Shown here piece after piece: positions 56,441-64,000 of a DNA stretch of 64,000 nt; within the stretch, counting starts at the first letter, position 1, and every line of letters begins with the position of its first letter. The notes beneath the pieces are model-generated. The model had not been told where the DNA came from, searched no databases, and saw nothing but the letters and a program-made list of their open reading frames with translations. The stretch covers positions 1-64,000 of the forward strand of contig NZ_BOPO01000116.1 of assembly GCF_017312725.1 (NCBI RefSeq), in the 5' to 3' direction. Origin of the DNA: Actinocatenispora comari. GTDB taxonomy: Bacteria > Actinomycetota > Actinomycetes > Mycobacteriales > Micromonosporaceae. Both the position numbers and the translations under genes were made by a program.

Positions 56441-58330
56441 TCAGCGCGGGCCGCGGACGCCGGGCGGTTCGGGGCGCGCGTGCGGACCGGGCCGCTTCGG
56501 CGGCGTGTACGCGGGGGCGTGGTGGGCGTTGGCGGCGGTGGCACGGCCCAGTTCCGGCGGCGACACCACCTTCCGCAGCCGCAGGTACCGGACGAAGCCC
56601 TCGTGGTCGAGGCTGTGCCGCACCGCGTCGGTGTACTCGGTGAACGCCGGGTAGCCGTCGTAGGCGAGCACCGTGTACGCGTTGGTCGCGACCCGGTAGC
56701 CGCGGGCCAGGTCGAGCGGCTGCCCGTCGATCGTCACGGTCGCCGGATCGACCCGCTGCCCGACCGGCTTCGTCACGTCGTAGACGTAGCCGACCTGCCG
56801 CGACACCGCGACCGGCGCGTACTTCACGGTGCCGTCCGGTTGGGTCTGCCACTGCTGTTCCAGCCCGCGGTGGAACGCGTCGCCGGTCATCGTCACGGTC
56901 ACGATCGGCGAGTCGAACCCGTACGACTTCCACGCCGCGCCGTAGGAGATCACGCCGTCCTCGCCGGATCCCTTGGCGTACGGGAGATCCGTGGTGAGCG
57001 CGCTGCGCCCCTTCGGCGGCAACACCGGCAGGAAGCCGAACTCGGCGGTGGCCCGCGGCCCGTCCTGCGCCGCGTCCCACACGATGAAGTCGGCAACGAA
57101 GTTGCCGAACGTGCTCTCCCCGTCGGGGTTCGGGGTGCGCACCAGATCGCCGGTCTGCCGCGCGATCGGCGTCGCCGACAACCGGTCCGCCGCGGCCGAC
57201 CAGTAGTCGACGATGTCCTGCACCTGCGGGTCGGTCGGCACGTCCCGGGTGACCGGGTGGTTGGTGGCGGTGGTCAGCTCGCGGACGAACCGGCCGGTCG
57301 TCGGGTCGAGCTTGAGCCCGACCTCGGTGATCAGCTGGCCGTAGCAGCCGGCCTCGGTGACCGGCCGCGGCACGCCGTCCGGCCCGGGGACCATCATGTT
57401 GAACCGGCAGTGCCAGTGCCCGGTGACGATCGCGGCGATGTCCGGGTCGGCCACCGCGGCCAGGTCGAACGCCGGCCCGGTCGGGTTGGTACCGGAGTTG
57501 TAGTCGCTGCCGGCGACCCCGCCCTCGTGCATCACCACGATCAACGCGTGGACGCCCTTGCGCTTCAGCGCCGCGGCCGACCGGTTCGCCGCGGCGATCA
57601 GGTCGGTGGTGGCCAGCGTCGGCTGGTACGAGCAGTTGAAGCCGGGGCCCTCCACGCAGCCCTCGACCGTCAGGTGGATGAACCCGATCGGAATCCGCCG
57701 CCCGTGCCCGGCGTCCACGTACTCGATGTTGTACGCCGGGGCGACGAGCCGGTTCCCGTCGCGGTGCACCACGTTTCCGGTGTAGTACTTCCAGTCGGCG
57801 CCGTGGAAGCGCCGGCCGGTGGAGTCGACGAAGTCGACGAACGGCTCGTCGTACGGGTAGCGGTGGCCGTCCTGCATGTGGTGCAGCAGGAAGTCGGTGC
57901 TCTTGTCGAGCTCGTGGTTGCCGACCGAGGAGAACCGCAACCCGAGCGCGTTGAGTACCTCGATGGTCGGCTCGTTGTTCTGCGCGTCGACGTAGTAGGG
58001 CCAGCCGGAGAAGTTGTCCCCGGACGAGCAGAGGATCGAGTTGGCGTGTCCCTGCTGGATCCGCTTCAGGTGGGTGGCAAGGTATCCGACGCCGCCGACC
58101 TGGAGCTTCACGCCACCGGCACCGGTGATGATGCCGCCGTCGGTGTCCGCCGGCGGCTGCAGGTACCCGTGCAGGTCGGTGATGTTCACCAGCTGCACGT
58201 CGACGTACCCGTTGGCGCTGGCGGGATCGGCGGCCGCGGCGGTGGACAGGGTGGTGGCGCCGACCGCGGCCGCGGCGGCGAGACCACCGCTCGCGGCGAG
58301 CACGGTACGGCGACTGATCGGGGTGGGCAT
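56441..58330 (-). CDS. Tat-exported 5'-nucleotidase/2',3'-cyclic phosphodiesterase-like metallophosphatase
   Basis: This is a 629-residue protein. The Tat signal SRRTVLAASGG (6-16) and Ala-rich h-region are followed by a metallophosphatase domain with DLHGYL (DxH), CSSGDNFSGWP (GDxxxG), VGNHELD (GNHE), VVMHEGG and TGHWHCRF (GHxH). The C-terminal 5_nucleotid_C domain starts near QTGDLVRTPNPDGESTFGNFVADFI. It should dephosphorylate nucleotides outside the cytoplasm. The C-terminal tail is basic and Pro-rich without LPxTG. The ATG at 58330 has GGGAGAG upstream; the extension to 58375 is unneeded. Confidence 0.93.
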   Translation of the reverse strand: MPTPISRRTVLAASGGLAAAAAVGATTLSTAAAADPASANGYVDVQLVNITDLHGYLQPPADTDGGIITGAGGVKLQVGGVGYLATHLKRIQQGHANSILCSSGDNFSGWPYYVDAQNNEPTIEVLNALGLRFSSVGNHELDKSTDFLLHHMQDGHRYPYDEPFVDFVDSTGRRFHGADWKYYTGNVVHRDGNRLVAPAYNIEYVDAGHGRRIPIGFIHLTVEGCVEGPGFNCSYQPTLATTDLIAAANRSAAALKRKGVHALIVVMHEGGVAGSDYNSGTNPTGPAFDLAAVADPDIAAIVTGHWHCRFNMMVPGPDGVPRPVTEAGCYGQLITEVGLKLDPTTGRFVRELTTATNHPVTRDVPTDPQVQDIVDYWSAAADRLSATPIARQTGDLVRTPNPDGESTFGNFVADFIVWDAAQDGPRATAEFGFLPVLPPKGRSALTTDLPYAKGSGEDGVISYGAAWKSYGFDSPIVTVTMTGDAFHRGLEQQWQTQPDGTVKYAPVAVSRQVGYVYDVTKPVGQRVDPATVTIDGQPLDLARGYRVATNAYTVLAYDGYPAFTEYTDAVRHSLDHEGFVRYLRLRKVVSPPELGRATAANAHHAPAYTPPKRPGPHARPEPPGVRGPR

Positions 58331-58521
58331 GGCTCTCCCGTCGTCCCGGGACACCCGCGATCCGTGACTGTCCACAAAGGACTACGAGGGGCCGGGTCGG
58401 GGGTGGTGTGCCGGGGCGGCACACGCTCCGACCCTACGAGCGCGCGGCGACGAGCCCCATACCGTGTCGCGCTACGGTTTTGCCCGATGCTGCCGCGGTT
58501 TCCCGCGCCCGGCGCCGATCG

Positions 58522-59418
58522 TCACACCGGCTGGTGACTGCGCACCCGGGCGCGGTACGCGCTGGGCGACAACCCGTACCGGGCGTGGAACTGCCGGCTG
58601 AAGTAGTACGGCGAGGAGAAGCCCGCGTCCGCGGCGATCCGGCCGACGGCGCGGTCGGAGAACTCCAGCAGCGAGGCCGCCTTGCGCAGCCGCACCGCGA
58701 GCACCACGTTCACGATCGAGTCGCCGACCTCGCTGCGGAACAGGTGGGACAGCCGGGACGCGGACAGCGACACGTCCCGGGCCAGCTCGGCCACCGTGAC
58801 CGGGCGGGCCGGGTCGGCCACGATGCGGTCCAGCACCTGCTGGATCCGCGGGTCCAGCAGCTGCGCCCGGCGCTGTTCGTGCACGACCGCGGCGAGCAGC
58901 AGGATCTCCTCGATCGCGTTCAGCGCCAGCTCGGTGGCGAAGATGCCGGTCCGGCTGCGCGGCGTCTCCACCACCCGACCCTCCGGCGCGTGCACCGTCG
59001 CCTTCGTCGCGTTGCGGTGCACCCGCTCGAACGCCCCGACGGCCTCGTGCAACCGGTCGCCGGTACCGAGCCGGGTCAGGCTGAACCCGGGCGCCAGCTC
59101 CGGCAGCCGCAACCAGGAGAACCACGCGGTCCGCGGCTGGAAGTGCGCCCACCAGTAGCCCCAGGGCGGCCCGTCCGGCGCGGCCCGGTAGTGCTGCACC
59201 GCACCGGGCGCGATCACCACCAGGTCGCCCGGTTCGATCGTCACGTGCCGGCCGTCGGCCCAGTAGTCGGCACGGTTGGCGACGGTCAGGCTGACCATCC
59301 AGTTGCGGGCGCCGTTCTCCCGGTACACGGTGAAGCCCGGCGTCTCGTCGAAACGGCCGGCACACAACAGATCCGGCGCCGGAACCTCCGTGTACACCGC
59401 CGCTCCCTCCCCCGCCAC
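58522..59418 (-). CDS. AraC family transcriptional regulator
   Basis: The 298-residue protein has an N-terminal cupin sensor domain (NWMVSLTVANRADYWADGRHVTIEPGDLVVIAPGAVQHYRA) and a C-terminal double HTH (VTVAELARDVSLSASRLSHLFRSEVGDSIVNVVLAVRLRKAASLLEFSDRAVGRIAADAGFSSPYYFSRQFHARYGLSPSAYR). This is the layout of sugar-responsive AraC regulators. It is the gene after the GH36 gene, 67 bp downstream on the same strand, and probably controls the carbohydrate locus. The start codon 59418 (ATG or alternative) cannot be fixed by a clear ribosome site. Confidence 0.9.
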   Translation of the reverse strand: MAGEGAAVYTEVPAPDLLCAGRFDETPGFTVYRENGARNWMVSLTVANRADYWADGRHVTIEPGDLVVIAPGAVQHYRAAPDGPPWGYWWAHFQPRTAWFSWLRLPELAPGFSLTRLGTGDRLHEAVGAFERVHRNATKATVHAPEGRVVETPRSRTGIFATELALNAIEEILLLAAVVHEQRRAQLLDPRIQQVLDRIVADPARPVTVAELARDVSLSASRLSHLFRSEVGDSIVNVVLAVRLRKAASLLEFSDRAVGRIAADAGFSSPYYFSRQFHARYGLSPSAYRARVRSHQPV

Positions 59419-59485
59419 CCGCCGGCGCCGACGCGCCCGGCCACCGACACCGGCGCCCGACCGCGCTCGGCCGGTGCCGCGCCGA

Positions 59486-61267
59486 TCAGCCGACCGACAG
59501 CTCCACCAGCCCGGCGCGGGGTACCGCGATCCGGGTCAGGCCGGGCGACAACGCCGTCGCCGGCAGCGGCACCGGATCGCCGCAGTGGTCGCGCACCGCG
59601 GTCACCCGCGCACCGTTCGCCGCCGTCAGGTCGACCAGCAGTCCGTCCGAGCCGGTGGCGTTGACCAGTATCACCGTCGCGGGGTCGGTGTCGTCAACGG
59701 TGACCGGCAGCTTCGCGTACGCGGCGACGATCGTCTCGCCGTCGCCCCGGGCGCGGACCACCGGGTACGCGAGGTCCGGTCGGGACGGTTCGATCGCCCC
59801 GACGACCAGGGTGTCCGAATGCGCGGTGTGGAACCCCAACCAGTGCGACAGCATCCGCCGGTGCTCGGCCGGCAGCTCGGACAGCTCCACCGACACCTGC
59901 GGCACACTGAACAGCGCGCACAGCAACTGTTCCGCGGCGTACACGGCGGATCCGGTGGGATTCCACAGGATCGGGTCGGAGTGCACGGTACGACCCGGCA
60001 GCAGCAACCGTACGTCGAGTGTCCGGGTCCGGTTGTCCACGATGTCCATCGGGCAGTCCGCGGCGCGGAACAGGTTGCCGTAGCGCTGCATCGCCGGCCC
60101 GGTGTAGTTCTGCCGGAACTCCAGCAGCACCGTCGAGCGGCGCCTGGTCAGCTCGGCCCGCAGCTCGGTGAGCCAGCGCGCCACCGCGCTCTCCACGTCC
60201 GGTACGTCGGTGCCGGCCCCGGCCGGCGGCGGGTCGGCGACCAGCCAGGCGTCCAGGAAGTCGAGCTTGAACCCGTCCACGTCGGTCGAGTCCAGCAGCC
60301 GGGCGCACACGTCGGTCAGGTGCGCCCGCACCTCCGGGTACCGCGGGTCGAGGATGTCGGCGTCCTGCGCGGACAGCGAGCCCAGGGTGCGGTCGGCGAA
60401 CCGGGCCCGGGCCGGACTGCGCCGGCCGAGCAGCGGTGGCGCCAGCCACAGCAGGTAGCTCAGCCCGGCCGCCCGCACCCGCGCCACGTGCTCGGTCAGG
60501 TCGCCCATCTTGCCGGCCGCGACCTCCCAGTCGCCGCAGTACCAGTAGCCGCGGGAGGTGTCGTCGGTCTGCCAGCCGTCGTCGACGATCAGCGAGCCGA
60601 ACCCGAGCGAGCGGGCGTCCGCCGCGGCCCGCTCGACCCGGTCCGCGGTCAGCTCCTGGTGCATCGAGTACCAGGTGCAGTAGGTCGGCGCGCGACCGGC
60701 GGGCGGTGCCGGCATCGGCGGCTCCGGCAGCAGTGCGTCCCACCACGCCGCCACGTCGGCCAGCACCGACCAGTACGCCCGCCGGCGGCGGTCGACGCGC
60801 AGCACCACCGGATCCTCGGTACCGGACAGGGCGATCCTCACCGTGCACCGGAACCGGGCCGACTCCTCCCGGACCCCCTCGCGCCGGACCTGGATCCGGT
60901 GCGAGGTCTCGGACAGCGACCAGCAGGCCACGTTGCGGTCCGCGGCGTCGACGAGCGCGCCGACGGGCGCGGACCGCAGCAGGCTCACCGACCGCCGGGA
61001 CCCCCACTCCGCCGGCAGGTGCCGGCGCTGCGCGTAGTCCGGCTGCCAGTACACGGTGGCGTCGTCCACCGGTACGTCCCAGTCGAGGTCGAGGCTTCCG
61101 GCGCCCGGCGGCGCGGTCACGTGTATCTCCAGCACGTCCGGCGCGACGGTGGCGATCTTCGCCACCGGCTTGCCGGTGTCGGCCTCGACGTGCAGTCGGA
61201 TCCCTTGTACGTCAAGCGAATCCACGGGTGGCGGCGCGGTGGTGAGGGTGACCGGGTCGGTCGGCAT
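59486..61267 (-). CDS. GH36-type alpha-galactosidase-like glycoside hydrolase
   Basis: This 593-residue enzyme has an N-terminal beta-supersandwich (about 1-180). A TIM barrel begins at APTYCTWYSMHQELTADRV and includes FGSLIVDDGWQ (228-233), LWLAPPLL and the nucleophile D336 in DGFKLDFLDAW. D404 (RAADCPMD) is a candidate acid/base. The C-terminal beta domain ends AVPRAGLVELSVG. No signal peptide is seen, so it acts in the cytoplasm on imported oligosaccharide, consistent with the upstream ABC importer genes. Exact specificity (alpha-galactoside or another clan-D substrate) is open. Confidence 0.85.
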   Translation of the reverse strand: MPTDPVTLTTAPPPVDSLDVQGIRLHVEADTGKPVAKIATVAPDVLEIHVTAPPGAGSLDLDWDVPVDDATVYWQPDYAQRRHLPAEWGSRRSVSLLRSAPVGALVDAADRNVACWSLSETSHRIQVRREGVREESARFRCTVRIALSGTEDPVVLRVDRRRRAYWSVLADVAAWWDALLPEPPMPAPPAGRAPTYCTWYSMHQELTADRVERAAADARSLGFGSLIVDDGWQTDDTSRGYWYCGDWEVAAGKMGDLTEHVARVRAAGLSYLLWLAPPLLGRRSPARARFADRTLGSLSAQDADILDPRYPEVRAHLTDVCARLLDSTDVDGFKLDFLDAWLVADPPPAGAGTDVPDVESAVARWLTELRAELTRRRSTVLLEFRQNYTGPAMQRYGNLFRAADCPMDIVDNRTRTLDVRLLLPGRTVHSDPILWNPTGSAVYAAEQLLCALFSVPQVSVELSELPAEHRRMLSHWLGFHTAHSDTLVVGAIEPSRPDLAYPVVRARGDGETIVAAYAKLPVTVDDTDPATVILVNATGSDGLLVDLTAANGARVTAVRDHCGDPVPLPATALSPGLTRIAVPRAGLVELSVG

Positions 61268-61300
61268 GCGCGACTACCTTTGCTTGGTGGTGATCTTCCG

Positions 61301-62629
61301 TCACTTGGTGGCGATCTGCTGGTTGAGCTTGCCGACGAGGCTGCGAGCGGTCGCCGGGACCGGCTTGCCGCCCTGGAACATCGGCTGGAAGGCGTTGTCG
61401 ATCGCGGTCTCGCAGGCGTTCCAGACCGGCGTCTCCGGCAGCAACGTGGTGGGGCCGGTCGCCGCCTGCTGGAACGGGCCGAAGTCCTGCCCCTTGCCCT
61501 TCCAGTAGTCGAGGTAGGACTGCCCTTCGGACTTCAGCGCCGGCCAGACGTACCCGCCCGAGCCCATGATGTGCTGCGACTCGGCCGACGCGAACCACTT
61601 GACGACCTCCCAGGCAGCCTTCTGGTTCTTGCCGGTCCTGGCCATCGCGAACGAGAGCCCGTTGACGTTGTTGGCCGCGCCCTTCGGCCCGGACGGCAGG
61701 TTGGTCACGCCGACGGTGAACTTCACCTTCGGCGCGATGAACGGCAGGATCGCGTTGACGCAGGGGTACATGGCGACCTGACCGCGGTTGAACAGGTCCA
61801 GCGCGGAGCCGGCCGACGGCGGGAACGCCACGTGCCACTTGTTGATCAGGTCCGACTGCCACTGCAGCGCCTGGATCGCCTTCGGCTGGTCGAAGGTGAA
61901 CTTCCCGAACGGCTTGTCCATGAACGTCCCGCCGTTCTGCGGGATCCAGTTCAGGTACTGCGTCTGGTTGTGGTTCTCGGCGCAGAAACCCCACTGCTTG
62001 ACGTGCTGGGGATCGAAACCGGCCTGGTCCGGGTGCTTGCCGTTCCGGTCGACGGTCAGCTTGCGTGCCAACGCGAGCAGCGTGCCCGACCCGTCCGGCG
62101 CCCAGGTGAGCTGACCGGGGTGCGGCAGCCCGGCCGCCTTGAACAGGTCCGCGTTGTACACCATCCCCGTGATGCCGAAGTCGGCCGGCATCCCGTACAG
62201 CTTCCCCTGGTACTTGTAGGAGTCGACGACCTGCGGGTAGAACGCCGAGGTGTCCACCGAGTCCTGCTTGATCAGGTCGGAGAGGTCGACCAGCACCCCC
62301 TGGGTGACCAGTTCCGGGAAGTACGACACGGTGTTCCAGAAGATGTCCGGCCCCTTGCCGGCGGCCACCTCGGTGGTCAGCTTCGACCAGTACTGCGGGT
62401 AGGGCAGCTGCTCGACCTTGACGGTGATGTCGGGGTGCTTCGCGTGAAAGGCCGCCGCGGACTTCTCGTAGCCGGGCTGCTGGGTCTCGTCCCAGATCCG
62501 GAACACCACGGTGCCCTTGCCGCTGCCCTGGCCGCCGCCGCTCGCGCCGCCGCCGCAGGCGGCCAGTCCCAGCGCCGCGGCACCGCCGGTCATCGCGGTG
62601 AGCACCGAGCGCCTCTGCCATCCGTGCAT
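61301..62629 (-). CDS. ABC sugar transporter solute-binding lipoprotein
   Basis: The 442-residue family 1 solute-binding protein has a signal peptide with RRSVLTAMTGG and the lipobox LAACG with C25. A Gly-rich linker is followed by the two-lobed domain with VVFRIWDETQQPGYEKSAAAFHAKHPDITVKVEQLP, GKGPDIFWNTVSYFPELVTQGVLVDLSDLI, YGMPADFGITGMVYNADLF and FNRGQVAMYPCVNAILPFIA. The ATG at 62629 follows GAGGAGA; the extension to 62683 is unneeded. It delivers the substrate to the two permeases encoded upstream. Confidence 0.93.
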   Translation of the reverse strand: MHGWQRRSVLTAMTGGAAALGLAACGGGASGGGQGSGKGTVVFRIWDETQQPGYEKSAAAFHAKHPDITVKVEQLPYPQYWSKLTTEVAAGKGPDIFWNTVSYFPELVTQGVLVDLSDLIKQDSVDTSAFYPQVVDSYKYQGKLYGMPADFGITGMVYNADLFKAAGLPHPGQLTWAPDGSGTLLALARKLTVDRNGKHPDQAGFDPQHVKQWGFCAENHNQTQYLNWIPQNGGTFMDKPFGKFTFDQPKAIQALQWQSDLINKWHVAFPPSAGSALDLFNRGQVAMYPCVNAILPFIAPKVKFTVGVTNLPSGPKGAANNVNGLSFAMARTGKNQKAAWEVVKWFASAESQHIMGSGGYVWPALKSEGQSYLDYWKGKGQDFGPFQQAATGPTTLLPETPVWNACETAIDNAFQPMFQGGKPVPATARSLVGKLNQQIATK

Positions 62630-62679
62630 GGTGCAGTCTCCTCGGGTCGTACGAACGAACGAAGATGGGTGCTGCGCGG

Positions 62680-63510
62680 TCACTTCAGGCCGGTGAGGGC
62701 GACCGAGCGCACGATGGAACGTTGGAACAGCAGGAAAACCACGATCAGCGGCACCAGCGCGACGAAACTGCCGGCCATCATGAGGTTGTAGTCGGCGCCG
62801 AGATTGCCTTGCAGCGACGCGATCCCGACCGTCACCACCCGGGTGGAGTCGGACGAGCTGATGATCAGCGGCCAGAGGAAGTTATGCCAGGAGAACACGA
62901 CGGTCAGGATCGTCAGGGTGCCGAGGATCGGCTTGCTCAGCGGCAGGATCACCCGCAGCAGGATCGACATCGTGCCGGCGCCGTCGATGCGCGCCGCGTC
63001 CTCCAGATCGGCCGGCAGCGTCTGGAAGAACTGCCGCATCAGGAAGATCCCGTACGGCGAGCCGAGCACGTACGGCGCGACCAGCCCCATCCAGGTGTCC
63101 ACCCAGCCGATCTGCCGCATGATCAGGTACAGCGGGATCATCGTCACCACGTTCGGCACCATCAGCGTCGCCACGTACGCCCAGAACAGCAGTTGCCGCC
63201 CGGGGAACCGCATCCGCGCGAAGGCGTAGGCGGCGAACGTGGTGAACACCAGCTGCCCCACCGTGAGTACGACGGTGAGCAGCACCGTGTGCCACAGGTA
63301 CGCGACGAACGAGACGTTCGCGATCGAGCCGTCGAACAGCGAGACGAAGTTGTCCAGCGTGCCCGGGACCGCCGGCAGCCACGGCGCCGTCGAGTTCAGT
63401 TCCGGCGCCGTCTTCAGCGACGTGAACACCACCATCAGGTACGGGAAGACCGACACGAACGCGCCGACCACCAGCACCGCGTACACCGCCACCCGCGCGG
63501 TCGCCTTCAT
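62680..63510 (-). CDS. ABC sugar transporter permease (MalG type)
   Basis: The 276-residue inner-membrane protein has six helices. The EAA loop reads LPADLEDAARIDGAGTMSILLRVILPLSKPILGT (the ATPase contact). The N-terminal AVYAVLVVGAFVSVFPYLMVVFTSLKT and the C-terminal end FQRSIVRSVALTGLK are typical of MalG/CarbohydrateUptake2 permeases. The ATG at 63510 has AGGAG just inside the stop of the upstream permease gene (11-bp gap). Confidence 0.94.
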   Translation of the reverse strand: MKATARVAVYAVLVVGAFVSVFPYLMVVFTSLKTAPELNSTAPWLPAVPGTLDNFVSLFDGSIANVSFVAYLWHTVLLTVVLTVGQLVFTTFAAYAFARMRFPGRQLLFWAYVATLMVPNVVTMIPLYLIMRQIGWVDTWMGLVAPYVLGSPYGIFLMRQFFQTLPADLEDAARIDGAGTMSILLRVILPLSKPILGTLTILTVVFSWHNFLWPLIISSSDSTRVVTVGIASLQGNLGADYNLMMAGSFVALVPLIVVFLLFQRSIVRSVALTGLK

Positions 63511-63521
63511 CGTCGCCGCTC

Positions 63522-64000
63522 CTAGCTGTAGTCGTAGGTGGTGCGCTTGCGGAAATAGAGCACCTGGGCGAGCGTCAGCAGCAGCAACAGACCGAACAGC
63601 AGCATCGCCAGGGCCGAGGCGTACCCGTCGTCGAAGTTCTGGAACGCGGTGGCGTAGATCTTGAAGTTGAGCACCGTGGTCGCGTCGTCCGGGCCGCCCT
63701 TGGTCATCGCGAACACCGTGTCGAACACCTGGAACGACCCGATGATGCTGGTGACCAGCACGAAGAACATGGTCGGCCGCAGCAGCGGCAGGGTGATCGC
63801 GAAGAACTGCTGCACCCGGCCGGCGCCGTCCAGCCGGGACGCCTCGTACAGGTGCTCCGGGATGCCCTGCAGACCGGCCAGGAAGAACAGCATCGTGTAG
63901 CCGGTGCCGCCCCACACACCGACCGCCGCCACCGCGGGCAGCGCCCAGGTACCGGACGACAGCCAGGCGATCGGATCCACCCCGAACAGGCCGAGGAAGC
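63522..64000 (-). CDS. ABC sugar transporter permease (MalF/UgpA type), 5' truncated by window edge
   Basis: The frame stays open to the right edge of the window; the GTG at 63980 is internal, because FLGLFGVDPIAWL reads through it. The visible 159 residues contain the EAA loop IPEHLYEASRLDGAGRVQQFFAITLPLLRPTMFF and the last helices, ending VLYFRKRTTYDYS. It pairs with the MalG-type permease downstream. The ATP-binding subunit is not seen; many actinobacterial sugar importers share a common MsiK ATPase encoded elsewhere. Confidence 0.93.
   Translation of the reverse strand, partial: FLGLFGVDPIAWLSSGTWALPAVAAVGVWGGTGYTMLFFLAGLQGIPEHLYEASRLDGAGRVQQFFAITLPLLRPTMFFVLVTSIIGSFQVFDTVFAMTKGGPDDATTVLNFKIYATAFQNFDDGYASALAMLLFGLLLLLTLAQVLYFRKRTTYDYS

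Noticed and set aside
59276-62791. 1171-residue plus-strand ORF
   Set aside because: It is antisense to the AraC, GH36 and solute-binding genes; its composition (Arg/Gly/Val/Pro, no domain) is that of a shadow frame.

Overview
The window is high-GC actinobacterial DNA (GC-rich third codon positions, frequent GTG starts, CarD, Lsr2, ClpC, DisA). Codon bias, the RDD/DUF2510 protein and the block ispF-ispD-carD // lpqE-radA-disA ... mutY ... clpC-lsr2-lysS ... coaX-nadC-nadB-panD-panC-DUF2520 fit a filamentous actinomycete, probably Micromonosporaceae. The same block order is known from Mycobacterium tuberculosis Rv3581c to Rv3603c, so about 20.6-51.6 kb is a conserved chromosomal backbone carrying lineage-specific insertions. 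No rRNA, tRNA, CRISPR array, insertion sequence or phage gene was seen.

0-20 kb is mixed. It opens with the 3' end of a Gln/Tyr/Gly-rich tail-anchored protein and a glycolipid-binding-domain protein. An operon follows (small HTH regulator, stand-alone ClpN double domain, Cds1-type cysteine desulfhydrase) behind two perfect palindromes. Next come methylglyoxal synthase, a Fic/Doc toxin-antitoxin pair, and tyrosine catabolism in two blocks: AsnC regulator, hpd, RDD protein and aromatic/His-P aminotransferase; then fahA, an unknown partner and divergent hmgA. Between these blocks lie an HxlR-peroxiredoxin fusion repressor with a divergent MFS pump, a secreted tandem RNase Sa-like protein whose second domain has lost catalytic residues, and a DHA2 drug pump.

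20-36 kb holds ispF-ispD-carD and lpqE-radA-disA. A type III polyketide synthase cluster (PKS, acyl-CoA-dehydrogenase-like flavoenzyme, UbiG-like methyltransferase, divergent UbiA prenyltransferase) separates carD from lpqE. After disA come small hypotheticals, an NmrA-like oxidoreductase, an ECF41/SigJ sigma factor with a divergent AhpD-like partner lacking its redox cysteines, and mutY.

36-52 kb holds clpC, lsr2 and lysS, then an accessory stretch: a methyltransferase whose 3' end runs into a 20-bp tandem repeat, a TetR/TetX-like monooxygenase pair and an S53 peptidase. A tightly overlapping six-gene operon for CoA and NAD precursors (DUF2520-panC-panD-nadB-nadC-coaX) follows, preceded by a possible leader peptide.

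52-64 kb holds a DUF1611 P-loop protein, a NarL-type two-component system, a MidA-like methyltransferase, a Tat-exported 5'-nucleotidase-like phosphatase, and a carbohydrate locus (AraC regulator, GH36-type glycosidase, sugar-binding lipoprotein, two permeases) cut off by the window edge.
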